Positions 22,172-33,310 are shown, counted from the stretch's first letter. The stretch: DNA of 64,000 nucleotides from Ochotona curzoniae (GCF_017591425.1 NW_024467121.1:21464707-21528706); one strand, 5' to 3'. A program made the numbers and translations. The notes: generated from the letters alone by a model not told the origin.

Positions 22172-22485
22172 TAAAGATTAATTTTTCATTTGAAAGGCAG
22201 ATTTTACAGAGAGAAGGAGAGAGATAGAGAAAGAGTTTTTCCATCCCCTGGTTCATTTCCCAAATGGTCACAATGGCAAGAACTGAACTGATGTGAACGT
22301 GGTAGCCAGGAGCTTCTTCTAGGTCTCCCACGTGAGTGCAGGGGCCCAAGGCCTTGACATCCTCTGCTGCTATGTCAGGTTACAAGCAGGGAGCTGGATC
22401 AGAAGAGCAGCCAAGACATAAATCAGTGCCTGTATGGAATGCCAGTTCTGCAGGAGGAGAATTAGTTTGCTATGCCACTAATAAA
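22172..22485 (-). mobile_element. Older C-type SINE
   Basis: TTTTTCATTTGAAAGGCAG, CATCCCCTGGTTCATTTCC, GGTCTCCCACGTGAGTGCAG and head TTTGCTATGCCAC. Part of a run of four minus-strand SINEs. Confidence 0.82.
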
Positions 22486-22496
22486 CTAATAAAAAC

Positions 22497-22800
22497 ATGT
22501 TTTTATTTGAAAGGCAGAGTTACAGAGAGAAAAGGAGAGACACACAAAAAGATCTTTCATCTGCTGGCTCATTCCCCAAAATGGCAAAAATGGCTGGAGC
22601 TAGGGTAGTGTGAAGCTAGGAGCCAGAAACCTCATTCATGTTCCTCACATGGGTGTAGGCCTCAAACAGTTAGACCATCCTCCACTGCTCTCCTAGCCAT
22701 CATCAGGGAGCTGGATTGGAAGTGCAGCAGCCGAAACTTGAACTATTGACTATATCAGTTGTGTGTGCTGCAGCTTTACCTGCTATGCCATGGTGCCCAG
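22497..22800 (-). mobile_element. Older C-type SINE
   Basis: TTTTTATTTGAAAGGCAGAG, TCATCTGCTGGCTCATTCC, CATCCTCCACTGCTCTCC and head CTGCTATGCCATGGTGCCC. It abuts the previous copy. Confidence 0.83.
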
Positions 22801-22847
22801 TATTCTTTCTTTTTTAAAAAATGTGCCATATCATTTGCATCCTGAAA

Positions 22848-23490
22848 ATTTTTGAAAATGTATTTTTATTTATTTAAAGGCAGAGTTAAAGACGGGAGAT
22901 AGGGAAGATATTCCATTTGCTGGTTCACCTAGAATGACCACAATGGTCAGGGCTGTGTCAGTTTGAAGTCAGGAGGTCAGAGCTTCTTGCAAGTCTCCCA
23001 CATAAATGCAATGGCTTAAGCACCTGGGCCATTTTCTCATGCTTTCCCAGGTGGAATAGCTTGGAGCTGGATCAAAATTGGAGCAGCTGGGTCTTGAACT
23101 GGCACCTGTGTGGGATACTGGTATGGCAGATGATAGCTTAAGATGCTATGCCAAGGGCCTGGCGTGGAGACGCAGTGGTTAAGAGCCTTGCCTTGCACAC
23201 CCGGGATCCCATATGGGCACCGGTTCTAATCCTGGCAGCCCCGCTTCCCATCCAGGACCCTGCCTGTGGCCCGGGAAGGCAGTCGAGGACCACCCGTGTG
23301 GGAGGCCCAGAGGAGGCTCTTGGCTTTGGACCTGCATAGCATCGGCTGTTGCGCTCACTTGGGGAGTGAATCATCGGATGGAAGATCTTCCTCTCTGTCT
23401 CTCCTCCTCTCTGTATATCCGCCTTTCCAATAAAAATAAAATAAATCTTATTAAAAGAAAAAGATGCTATGCCAAGACACTGGCTCTGGA
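22848..23490 (-). mobile_element. Older C-type SINE split by a young one
   Basis: The older copy runs from TTTTTATTTATTTAAAGGC to GATGCTATGCCAAG, is interrupted at 23156-23460, and resumes with ACACTGGCTCTGG after the insertion. Confidence 0.8.
23156..23460 (+). mobile_element. Young C-type SINE with 16-bp TSD
   Basis: Forward copy with intact head (GGGCCTGGCGTGGAGACGC), B-box GGTTCTAATCC and tail. AAGATGCTATGCCAAG flanks it at 23140-23155 and 23461-23476. It has lost about 20 bp around the GACGGCCCAAAGC segment, so the box order is intact but the body is short. Confidence 0.95.
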
Positions 23491-24394
23491 CATAACTTCT
23501 TTGGTTCCAAGATGAAGATACAGGGTAGAGCCTCTATCCTTTTATATTAAGGAGAGCCCAGAGAAACTTTGGATTTTTTTTCATTTATACTGGAAAATTA
23601 TAATTTTTCTGGATCTGAACGGACATGACAATTTTCAGTGTCTTGTTTCAGTTGGCTCTCTTCATTTACCCATGAGCTTGTGCTTAAAACGTCCTGATGG
23701 TTGAAAATACTTTGACTATATGAGTTGTTAATAATAATTTGGTCATATGATATATTTGTAGAAGGAAAGATATGAATAAGAGATAGTACTGTTCTGACTA
23801 GATTTTATTGTTTTTGACATTGTTTGTATTTTGGCAAATGAGAATTGAATCTGTTATGGAAAAATTCCCTCTGAACATTTGCCAGAATTGGTTTACTGTC
23901 ATCTCTAGTTAAAAATGTTTTCTTTTTCTTTTTTCAAACTTAACATATACCTCCTACCTCTTTCTCTTTCTCCCTCCCTTTCACCCCCCCCCCCCGCCCT
24001 TTTGGTGCATAACAGATGGGAAAGATCAATGAGCTGAGAGCATTACAGAGTTCTTTTTTCTTCTCTGTGTGATCTTTGATCTTAGGACAACTTTTAACCT
24101 TGTAGTTATCTTCCAAGAGATTTGAGAAAATATTTTGCAAAGCCAAATCATGAGACTATGAATATGTAATTGGTGTTCTCAAAGAATCTTGTCAAATTTG
24201 AAGCAAATGCTTAAATCATTATCAGCTGTTGTATGTTTTTTATTAGACTGAGTTCTAAATGTAATTTGTGTCTAAATGCATTATTGCAGTTTAGGTTTGA
24301 ATTTATTTTATTGTTAGTAAAATAATGAGACTTTTCTTGATGTATCAACAAAAGTCACAATGAATAGCATTTATTTCTTAATTAGGTGTTTTTT
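23491..24394. other. Unique intronic sequence
   Basis: No exon or transposon recognised. It contains a pyrimidine-rich patch ending in C12 (23984-23995). Confidence 0.5.
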
Positions 24395-24835
24395 CTTAGA
24401 AATTTTTATTAATATAAGAAAAAAATATTTCATGCATTGCATAGGTACAGTTCTAAAAAAATATAATTCCCTCTTCTTTCCTCCTTTAATTCTCCTCTTT
24501 CCTTCCTTTTTATTTAGTTTTTACTTTTAATGTACTTTATAATTGTAATATTTGCCAATAGTCATAATATTCAACAAGTAAAAAGTAGAATACTACAGTT
24601 CCACAGGATTCTAAACAAACAAGTGCTTAAAAAAAAGTTATATCAGAAGATATTTTTTCATTCCTATGTATATTTTTTTGCATACTTTATTAACTGCTGC
24701 CTCAGAGAAAACATGAAAATTGTCTTTTGGACTTTTTTTTCACTAAGCATAATGGTTTCCACTTGTATCCATTTTGTTGTTTTAAGATTAAAAATTGTAT
24801 TTGAGTATCTTAATTAGGAATTTTGACTATTGCTT
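24395..24835 (-). mobile_element. L1 3'-region fragment, lagomorph type
   Basis: TTTTTATTAATATAAG start, C/T-rich patch with CTCTTTCCTTCC, CAACAAGTAAAAAGTAGAAT, then TTGTCTTTTGGACTTTTTTT and CACTAAGCATAATGGTTTCC, which are antisense L1 landmarks. No coding capacity. Confidence 0.72.
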
Positions 24836-25199
24836 TTAAGTTGGCTTTCATTAAATTTAATTTGTTTCAGTATTTTAATAAAAAAAATGGGCACTAATAG
24901 CAAAATTGTGGAATAGAGAAAGCATGGCTATGACTAGTTTCATGACTTGTGGATTTTGGGGTTTTTGCATCCCGAAGAGCTATAACAGAGATGCCAACTA
25001 GCTTAAAGCCTAAAGAGAGAGGTGCGTCAGGAAGAGACATGAATTTTATGTGCTCAGCAAGGACATAGTTATACACTAGTATGAATTCTGCTAGGGTATA
25101 GTACAGAACTTATAGATGCAGAATGTGGGATGACAAGAAAAGTGTGGAACTCTGGAGGCTAGAGATATAGGGAAAGTTCAAACCTACTTGTAGACTTTT
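24836..25199. other. Unique intronic sequence
   Basis: Nothing recognised in about 360 bp. Confidence 0.45.
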
Positions 25200-25215
25200 T
25201 CTCCACTGTTTTCTT

Positions 25216-25548
25216 TTTTTTTTAAAGATTCATTTTTATTATTTTTTTATTGGAAAGGCGGATATACAGAGAGCAGAGAGACAGAGGAAGATCTTCCGTC
25301 CGATGATTCACTCCCCAAGTGAGCGCAACGGGCCGATACTATGCCGATCCGAAGCCAGGAGCCTCTTCCGGGTCTCCCACGCGGGTGCAGGTTCCCAAAG
25401 CTTTGGGCCGTCCTCAACTGCCTTCCCGGGCCACGGGCAGGGAGCTGGAAGGGAAGCGGGGCTGCCGGGATTAGAACCGGCGCCCATATGGGATCCCGGG
25501 CGTGCAAGGCGAGGACCTTTAACCACTTGCGCCACCGCGCCGGGCCCA
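25216..25548 (-). mobile_element. Young C-type SINE with 16-bp TSD
   Basis: One of the least diverged copies: GCGCCACCGCGCCGGGCCC head and intact B-box. TCTCCACTGTTTTCTT is duplicated at 25200-25215 and 25549-25564. CpG sites are largely retained, suggesting recent insertion. Confidence 0.96.
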
Positions 25549-25703
25549 TCTCCACTGTTTTCTTAGGCACTGCAAAAAGACAGGTGAGCTTCCTGAAAAA
25601 CTATCCTTTGCTGGTACGGGGCTCAGGTAGAACAGTGACTATGGATGAAGTAAGAAACTCTTTCCTTCTTTTTTCTTCTGTTGAGTGGAACCAGGAAGAG
25701 GAT

Positions 25704-25760
25704 CCAACAGCAACAACAATAACAACAACAAGAACAAGAACAACAATAGCAACAATCACT
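25704..25760 (+). repeat. (AAC)n-type microsatellite
   Basis: Imperfect run of AAC/AAT/AAG triplets. The open frame across it (25341-25811) is a by-product of triplet periodicity plus SINE sequence. Confidence 0.85.
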
Positions 25761-25861
25761 CTTACATTTAGGGCAATATCAAAGAAAGAAATTATCAGTA
25801 AAGGAAGGTGACAGGTTAGAATTCATTCCAAGCTGTTGGATTGCGATCAGAATAATCAATA

Positions 25862-26178
25862 TGGTGACTGGCATTGTGGCATAACAGGTACATCCTGGCA
25901 TCTCATATGGGTGCTGGTTCATGTCCCAGTTTCTCCACTTCCAATTTTGCTTATGCCTAATGACTTGGGTAGCACAGTGAAAGACAGCCCAAGTACTTGG
26001 GCCCTACCTCCTATATGAGAGATCCAGATGAAGCTCCTGGCTTCCAGTTTTGGCTTGCTGCAGTCCTGGTTGCTGTGACATCTTGGGAATGAGATAGCAG
26101 ATGAAAGATCTCTTTCTGTCTCCTGCTTACCCCTGCCCCTCTCTGAAACTCTAACTTTTTCAGCAATCAAATAAATTT
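25862..26178 (+). mobile_element. Older C-type SINE
   Basis: Forward copy: GACTGGCATTGTGGCATAAC head, CTCATATGGGTGCTGG, TGGCTTCCAGTTTTGGCTTG and tail CAATCAAATAAATTTTAAG. Confidence 0.83.
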
Positions 26179-26184
26179 TAAGAA

Positions 26185-28110
26185 TTTCTTTTACTTTTCA
26201 TATTGTTTATATAGTTCAGAGGTATGCATACCCCTGGGGGTATCTGATTAGGGTGGGAAGGTTGACATATGGAGGAAGGTGGTTGGGACAGATGTTTCAA
26301 TTTTTATTCTCCTGGTCAGTTGAGGGAAGGGGGGAGGGAGGAGGACCATTCCTAACTGTCAAAGAAGATTAGCACCCCAGGATGGGGGCATAGTCATTTA
26401 GGGATGCCTTAGAGACCCTGATGTGGGAAAGAATATTCTGAGGGTGTTACTTGAGCATTTTTGATAGTTCTGAGATGTCATTGACATCGTTGCATGAGGG
26501 TTGAGACAATCTTTCCAAACTCAATTGGCTGAGCAAGTCTCCCTCAATGTGCATACATAGACACAGACACTTGCTGCAAAGCTTGGTCAGGAGAGTTGTC
26601 CAAACTGTTCTGCTTTTCATCCTCTGATGTCTTCTGTTGGCCGAGTTGAGCTGGCTATCATATCCTCCCTGTGAACCTGGATATACTGTCCACTACAAAG
26701 GCTTCAGCAACTGAAGAAGCCCAGTCCTGATACATGATAAGGTTGAACCACATATCTTGTGATTTTCCCTGTGGCAGGGTTTGAGTCTAGCAATCTAGTT
26801 GGGGAGTTTACCCAAGAAACTTTGCTGGGATGACTGCAGATTTGACTCTTGCGCAGCCCTGCCTGGACTGACCCACCTGCAGTCCCAGCTCTCATATTCA
26901 TGGATGGATGTAGCAGCCTGACAGGGGAGTCCCTCAGGTTTCCATACCAGGCTTGCTCACAGATCTGTGACTTGCATGTGCTAGTGAGTGTTGTGGCCCA
27001 TCTGAGATAGCCCGTCCCTAATCTCTGAACTCGGCAGCAGGTGCTGCAGCCTAACTCAGCCTGGTCTGTCCCAGTTGCAACTCTTGCTGGTGGGTACAGC
27101 AGCCTTGCCCAGCATAACTCACCTCTAATCCCAGCCCTCATGTGGACTGTTTGGCATTTGGGTTCAACCCAGCCTGGCATGCACCCCATCTTGGTTTTTA
27201 CTCTTGTCTGTGCTTGCTGTGGACTGGTCTGGTCCAGCTGGTCCCCAGGCCCAGCCTACACACATGCCAACAGGTGCTGGCTGCAGCCTTGCCTATCCTG
27301 ATCTGCCCACAATCCCAGCTTTTGCACTCCCCAATGGGAGCTATAGGCTAGCAGGGGAGTTCCCCAAGTTCTCCTACCAGGGCTGCTGCCAGCCCTGGAT
27401 CTCATGCATGCCAGCAGGTGCTGTGGTCCTGCTTGGCATGGTCTACCGTCAGTGCTGACATTTACATGTATTGGTGGGTGCTGCTGTCTGGTCCAGCCTG
27501 GTCTCCTCCCAGCCCCAACTCCTGCAAGTGCCAGGTGAGTTCTGTGGTCCAGCCTGGCTATGCCTGTCACCCAACCCCCCCCCCCCCCCCGCCAGCTTTC
27601 AAGCAAATCAGTGGGTACTGCAGACCCACAGAGGTGAGCCCACAAGTGTCCTTCAGAATCTTCCCCCAGATGTGGTTCTCCTGTGTTCTTGTGGATACTG
27701 CAGCACAACCCTACATGGCCCACCCTCTGCCCCAACATTTGTGGGTGGGTACTGTGGGCTAGTCCATCCAGGCATGTCTCCCAAGTCCCACCTTTTATGT
27801 GTGCTCATGGGTAATAGGCATTGCTACTTAGCCCAGCCTGTGTCTCCCAAGTGAGCCAGTGAGCCAGTGCTTTGTCCTGACCCAGACATGCTCTCCATAG
27901 TCTCCCCTCTACAGTACTCTCAGCTCCTTCTCCTACCTGTGAGTGCCGTGGCCAGGTTTGTGGAAGCCCCCAGAAGTCATTCTTTCCCTGTCAAATATGT
28001 CCTTAGCTGCTCCCACTCTAGTATGTTCCCAGATCCCCTTCCTAGGCAATCTGCATTCTCCTGTCTGGGGACTGAGGTGGTGAGTCCTGGCTTCCCCATA
28101 TAACTTTAAG
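26185..28110 (-). mobile_element. GC-rich retroposon family, copy 3 (longest)
   Basis: The 3' end lies at the left (CATATTGTTTATATAGTTC and CTGATTAGGGTGGGAAGG). A shared single-copy region follows (26300-26820, with CCCTGATGTGGGAAAGAAT). The array of degenerate 50-62-bp units runs from about 26830 to 27850 (GGCAGCAGGTGCTGCAGCC, GCTGGTGGGTACAGCAGCC), and the tail part extends to 28110. ORFs up to 161 codons cross the array on both strands but share no recognised protein. C16 lies at 27575-27590. Confidence 0.82.
27575..27590 (+). repeat. C16 homopolymer in the array
   Basis: Sixteen consecutive C residues inside a unit where other units have short C runs (CCCCC). Confidence 0.95.
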
Positions 28111-29359
28111 AAAATAAAAACAAAATGCAGCTGTAGTGGCACACTGATATAGCTAACAGACTTAGCATTGAACAGTCCCAGAATGCCTGCTAGCTATTGG
28201 CTGCTTTTCTCCCAGCAGTTAACACTTACCTAGTTATAAGGCAACCTATGCAATTCCCTACAGCTGGAACAAATAAATGACTTTAAACAGAAATTACAAT
28301 ATGAATTTATTGTGAGTATTGTACTTATATATCCAAATAGACACATAAATGTTGATGTATGTACATGTGTGCATTCTTATACATGCATTTATCTCTTTCT
28401 TTACACACTAAGAACATCCAGAAGTAGAGGTAGCCCAATGATAGTGAGCACTCCTGATTTCTCTGAGAGAAAAAAACCTTTCATCATCTATTGTGCTTAA
28501 TTTTTCAACTCTACTAAATGTATAGTACTACTAAATGCCAATTTATAGTTGTGAGAGAAAAAATTTAAAATCTTTTTGTCTTTCAACCTTAATGTAAGTA
28601 ATCAAAATCCTCCAGATTATATTCTGAAAAAAAAGAAGTCAGGCCTCGCAAAAAGCAGTTGATTTCAGGACTTGAGCAGAGAAAACAGAAGATGGGAGCA
28701 TCTTTTGTTGCTGAGAAATCAAGGAAGCCTTTACACTCCACAGGGAGCCAGCCTGACAAAGCTCTCATCTGCCAAAATTGGAACAATTTGAGCTGCAAAA
28801 TAAGTCACAGTAGTTTTGTATTATAAACCATGAAACGACATAAATATCCATGAACCTATACTTCTATAAATAACAATGAATGAATAATTAAACAGGATTG
28901 GGGTGTACTACACAGAAAATTTTGAGTTAATAGATGTAAGAATGAGGGAAAAGAAAGTCAGGTTTAGAACACCGTAGTTATCATTGTTACAGGCACGAAC
29001 CCCTGATGATGATATTGAGTTTGTGCTCACAAGTTTCAGAAGACTAAATATTTGCAGCATCATAAAGTCTGTTTTTTTTAAGGTGTTAATTACAAGAGAA
29101 AGAAAGTAATTCTACAGGAAAAACTCTGATAAAGTCTTGATCAAGAGAACTAATAATTTGTATTATATTTGTCAAAAAACATAACCTAATAATCTAATCA
29201 TCAGATGTAGAAAATAGCTGACCTTTACACTTTCGCTATCAAAGACTGAGGCTTATTAGAAGTTGTCACAAATTGGAGGACACTATGGAAAAGAGACACC
29301 TACATTACTTACAGAGCAAGAACCTGATGGGGAGAATATTTTGGATGCAATCTGAGTAT
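28111..29359. other. Mostly unique intronic sequence
   Basis: No SINE or exon recognised. The part around 28990-29240 (GCACGAACCCCTGATGATG, GCAGCATCATAAAGTC, GGTGTTAATTACAAGAG) has the feel of an old L1 3' UTR, but I cannot assign it. Confidence 0.45.
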
Positions 29360-29547
29360 GGTGGATAGAATGACCCTGCATCCATGTGGGAGACCTGGAG
29401 GAGGTTCTTGGCTCCTGGCTTCGAATCGGCACAGCACTGGCCATTAGGGTCACTTTGGGAGTGAACCAACAAACGAAAGATCTTCCTTCTCTGTCTCTCT
29501 CCTCCTCTCTATATATCTGACTTTGCAATAAAAAATAAATAAATCTT
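29360..29547 (+). mobile_element. C-type SINE, 5'-truncated
   Basis: Distal half only: CCTGCATCCATGTGGGAGACC, GGGAGTGAACCAACAAACG and tail TGCAATAAAAAATAAATAAATC (in parts). An L1 3' end is inserted directly at its tail. Confidence 0.85.
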
Positions 29548-29818
29548 TTTTTTTATTGTTGTTAACATTGTATTATGTGATACAGTTTTATAGGCACTGG
29601 GGATTCCCCCCACCCCTCCCATACCCCTCGCCCCATGGTGGATTCCTCCACCTTGTTGCATAACCACAGTTCAAGTTCAGTTGAGATTCGTTCCTTGCAA
29701 ACACATATCTAGCATAAAGTCCAGCGTCTTATTGTCCAGATAAGTTCAGTGGCCTCTTGGGGAGACCTTCTCTAGTCTGAAGATAGGGCTAATAGGGTAA
29801 AGATCCGGTCAGTTAAAA

Positions 29819-30154
29819 GCCCCGGCGTGATGGCGCAACGGGTTAAGGCCCTCGCCTTGCCCCCCCCCCCCCCCGGGATCCCATATGGGCGCCGGTTCTA
29901 ATCCCGGCAGCCCCGCTTCCCTTCCAGCTCCCTGCCTGTGGCCCGGGAAAGCAGTCGAGGACGGTCCAAAGCTTTGGGAGCCTGCACCCGCGTGGGAGAC
30001 CCGGAAGAGGCTCCTGGCTTCGGATCGGCATAGTATCGGCCCGTTGCGCTCACTTGGGGAGTGAATGATCGGACGGAAGATCTTCCTCTCTGTCTCTCCT
30101 CTCTGTATATCCGCCTTTCCAATGAAAAAATAATAAAAATAAATCTTTAAAAAA
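29819..30154 (+). mobile_element. Young C-type SINE with poly-C expansion
   Basis: Forward near-consensus copy. The short C run of the consensus (GCACGCCCGGGATCC) has become C15 at 29860-29874. The B-box is intact, and the tail ends in A(12). Target repeat AAAAGCC is seen on both sides. Confidence 0.93.
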
Positions 30155-30215
30155 AAAAAAGCCTCAACAAAACCTCAGTATCAATATACAACATTATGGA
30201 ATTAATTGACATAGT

Positions 30216-30275
30216 ATTGGGTAAACAGTACTATTATTGGGTAAACAATACTATTATTGGGTAAACAATACTATT
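30216..30275 (+). repeat. 20-bp tandem repeat, three units
   Basis: Unit ATTGGGTAAACAATACTATT repeated exactly three times (30216-30235, 30236-30255, 30256-30275), with one substitution in the first unit. It lies in the L1-derived stretch. Confidence 0.97.
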
Positions 30276-30427
30276 ATATTAAAAATAATGCAAGTTCCAT
30301 TCTTCGAAACATCTGGGTTGAGACAGTTTCAATGACAGGTTCAAAAAATAACCAACAACCAAACAAAAATTACAAGTTAAATCAAGGCAAACGTGGTATC
30401 TTTAAAAAAAAAAAGAGTTACTAATGG

Positions 30428-30775
30428 AGGGAACCGGCTTCATGGTGAGTAAAGCCACCACCTGTGATACTGGCACTCCAAGTGAGCAATGCTATGTGTC
30501 TATCTCCCTGGGACTGGGAATGCAGCTGAAAATGTCTCCAGTGCTTGGACCCCTGTCAACCATGTGGGAAATCCAGATAAAATTTCTGGCTCCTAGCCTT
30601 GACCTTGCACAACCTGGCCATTGTGGCCAGTTGGGAAGTAAATAAGGGGATGGAAGAGCTTTCTTGCTTTCTGTATGACTGACATCTGCTTACTGACATC
30701 TGTCCGTCCACCCGTCCGTCCATCCATCCATCCATCCATCCATCCCTGACTTTCATACAAATAAGTAAATCTTAA
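30428..30775 (+). mobile_element. Older C-type SINE with (CATC)n
   Basis: Forward copy: GGCTTCATGGTGAGTAAAGC head, CCATGTGGGAAATCCAG body and tail CAAATAAGTAAATCTTA. A CCGT/CATC tetranucleotide repeat (about 30700-30745) has grown in the pyrimidine-rich region. Confidence 0.82.
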
Positions 30776-30867
30776 GGGAGAAATACATTATTGACGAGAT
30801 CATGAAAGACAATGGATAAATGGAATAAAATTTGTGTAAGGTAACAAGCAGCAAGGGCATTAAAGAT

Positions 30868-31056
30868 TGGGAGATGGGTCTGGCACAACAGCCTAATGGC
30901 TGAAATCCTTGACTTGTATGCACCAGGATCCCATATGAGTGCTGCTTCTGATCCTAGCGGCCCCACTTCCCATCCAGCTCCCGGCTGGTGGCCTGGGAGA
31001 ACAGTCAAGGATGGCCCAATGCTTTGGAACCCTGCACCTGTGTGGGAAACCTTGAG
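30868..31056 (+). mobile_element. C-type SINE, 3'-truncated
   Basis: Forward head and body (GGGTCTGGCACAACAGCC, CTTCTGATCCTAGCGGCCCC, TGGGAAACCTTGAGGAG) that stops where an opposite-strand SINE begins. Confidence 0.85.
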
Positions 31057-31062
31057 GAGATC

Positions 31063-31305
31063 TCTTTCCTGAAAGAGAAGGAGAGAAAGTGAGAACAATC
31101 AATCATCCATCCACTGGTTTACTCCACAAGTGGCTACAACAGTAGAGGCTGGGCCACGCCGAATCTAGGAGTCTTGAACTTCATCTTAATCTCTCACATG
31201 GTGTAGGGTTTTTCATCTTAGACTGCTTTGCTAAGTCCGTTAACAGGGAGCTTAATTGGAACTGGAGCAGCAAGACCTTGAACCTGCGTAACCCATTGAA
31301 TCACA
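31063..31305 (-). mobile_element. Older C-type SINE, inverted next to the previous
   Basis: CATCCACTGGTTTACTCC, GAGGCTGGGCCACGCCG and CTTAATTGGAACTGGAGC read in reverse orientation. Its tail side meets the truncated 3' side of 30868-31056 without a poly-T tract. Confidence 0.78.
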
Positions 31306-31658
31306 TGATAAGAAACTCTTCTTGTGTGTAGTTAAAGCTATAAGAAGTTTGGAACTTTGTTGAGTTCTGTTACAATAATCATGGTTTTTTCTTCTGTCTT
31401 TTAGAAAATTATTAAGAAAAGATTTTTTAGTGTTTAAGAAAATTTTATTATATAACAAAGTCATCCAGCATTTTAAAAACTACACCTGAGAGCATGAACT
31501 GATTTTTTTTTTTTTTTAGAGTGAACATAGTAAACTCATTAAATAGAATTTCTTGCTGTTACCTGATACCTTGCAGATTACATAATTTGGGTTTTGATAA
31601 GCTTATTTTGGATGATTTTTGGATGATCTGTTACAGGATGTGTGTTAATTAACTTTTT
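31306..31658. other. Unique intronic sequence
   Basis: AT-rich, with T(14) near 31503. Nothing else recognised. Confidence 0.5.
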
Positions 31659-31674
31659 AAAAAGCATGAGACAC

Positions 31675-32014
31675 TGGGCCCAGCACGGTGGCGCAGTGGT
31701 TAGGTCCTCGCCTTGCACTCCCGGGATCCCATATGGGCGCCGGTTCTATCCTGGCAGCCCTGCTTCCCTTCCAGCTCCCTGCTTGTGGCCCGGGAAAGCA
31801 GTCGAGGATGGCCCAAAGCTTTGGGACCCTGTACCCGCGTGAGAGACGCGGAAGAAGCTCCTGGCTCCTGGCTTCAGATTGGCTCAGCTCCGGCCATTGT
31901 GGTCACTTGGGGAGTGAACCACCAGACAGAAGATCTTCCTCTCTGTCTCTCTTCCTTGCTGTATATCCGCCTTTCCAATAAAAAAAATAATAATAAAAAT
32001 AAATCTTTAAAAAA
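31675..32014 (+). mobile_element. Young C-type SINE with 16-bp TSD
   Basis: Forward copy with head GGGCCCAGCACGGTGGCGC and long A-rich tail. AAAAAGCATGAGACAC flanks it at 31659-31674 and 32015-32030. Confidence 0.96.
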
Positions 32015-32030
32015 AAAAAGCATGAGACAC

Positions 32031-33017
32031 CACCATCTTTCTATCTCCTGTAAAATCTTTTTATGAGAACAAGCAGACTGATTAACTTCCCAATTGATGT
32101 GTGGTGGCATAGCTATGTGAAATACTTTAAGTGGCTCAATTTTTAAAAGGATAGCCAAATTAAATATGTAATCACTGTAGGATAATTAAAATGAAAGAAT
32201 GAATATAATTAGAAATTGTTTCTTCTTTGTCTAGGGCATCACATAACTGATAGCCTTACCATTTACATGCAGTTCAAAATGAATGATTTTGATAGTTTCC
32301 TTGGAGAAAAGGCTAGAGGAAGTAACATTTCACACTTAGTGCTCTCATCTGAGTTTGACTTAACTTTTATTTTATTCTTGTGTCTCATTGGTAATTGCAT
32401 AGTGAGGTCAAAGTCTTGTACGTGTTTTGAGTTGCCAGAATATAAATTTTCTTCTGGGTGTAGCCAAAGATAGATGTTGGTTTTCAGGAGTGAAATAGTT
32501 TTCTCGATTCCTAAAAGTAAAATACATTTTGAGCTAATAGACTTTCTGTTCTGTTACCAATATAGAATATTTTACTAAAAATACTGAATTCAGTAAGCTT
32601 CAGTAAGAGTGAAGTTTGATATCAGCATATTGCAGCAGAATTAATTACTTTATGTACATAAATTCTCTCTTTCTATAAAAAGGTCATATAAAATATATTT
32701 TATAACTTTTTAGAAATTTTGCTAAGTAGTTGTCTGCTAGATTTTCGATGGGGTTCTTTTTCCCAGAAAGTTGACATATGCAATTAAACCAAAAATTAAT
32801 TGTCATAAAAGAGCAAACTGGTTTTGCTTAGTAAATTTGGAACATTTTAACTTTGTGCGCTTTTTGGTAGAAGGCCAACGTCTCTGGATTGGATCCAGCC
32901 TATTCTCTGCAGATCCAACATTTCCTGTCCTGCCCAATGACTGCTCTGACCAGCAGTGACTTCCTCTCAGCTCAAGTGTGGTCTTTTCCTGGACATCTCT
33001 TTCTGATCATCCTTACT
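32031..33017. other. Unique intronic sequence
   Basis: About 1 kb without recognised repeats. Two short ORFs (32216-32473, 32771-32959) lack splice bounds and family similarity. Confidence 0.5.
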
Positions 33018-33310
33018 CTTTGTTTTTTGGAAAGGCGGATATACAGAGAGGAGGAGAGACAGAGAGGAAGATCTTCTGTCTGGTGGTTCACTCCCCAAGT
33101 GACCACAATGGCCGGAGCTGAGCCAATCCAAAGCCAGGAGCCAGGAGCTTCTTCCGGGTCTCGCACGCTGGTGCAGGGTCCCAAGTCTTTGGGCCGTCCT
33201 CGACTGCTTTCCCAGGCCACAGGCAGGGAGCTGGATGGGAAGTGGGGCTGCTGGGATTAGAACAGGTGCCCATATGGGCAACTTTACTTGGTATGCCACA
33301 GTGCTTGGGC
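33018..33310 (-). mobile_element. C-type SINE, short tail
   Basis: TTGGAAAGGCGGATATACAG and a full body, but no poly-T tract. The head region after CATATGGGCAAC is shortened. Confidence 0.9.

Larger units (their letters stand above)
29548..30400 (-). mobile_element. L1 3'-end fragment split by a SINE
   Basis: T(9) start followed by TTGTTGTTAACATTGTATTA and CACTGGGGATTCCCCCCACC, less diverged than the related pieces at 12897 and 19125. It continues after the nested SINE with CAGTATCAATATACAACATT. No ORF. Confidence 0.78.

Noticed and set aside
23156..23460. tRNA gene, because of A-box and B-box-like motifs
   Set aside because: The boxes belong to the tRNA-derived head of a SINE. No cloverleaf can be folded and the body and tail are SINE.
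25341..25811. 156-codon plus ORF
   Set aside because: It is antisense SINE sequence joined to an (AAC)n microsatellite, with no coding signature.
26704..27738. ORFs of 160-161 codons on the minus strand and 114-127 codons on the plus strand
   Set aside because: They lie in the degenerate array of about 60-bp units. Open frames on both strands follow from the GC-rich sequence and a period near a multiple of three. No start context, splice sites or homology.
26830..27850. Regularly spaced repeats that could suggest a CRISPR array
   Set aside because: Mammalian DNA, with degenerate head-to-tail units and no unique spacers of fixed length between identical repeats.
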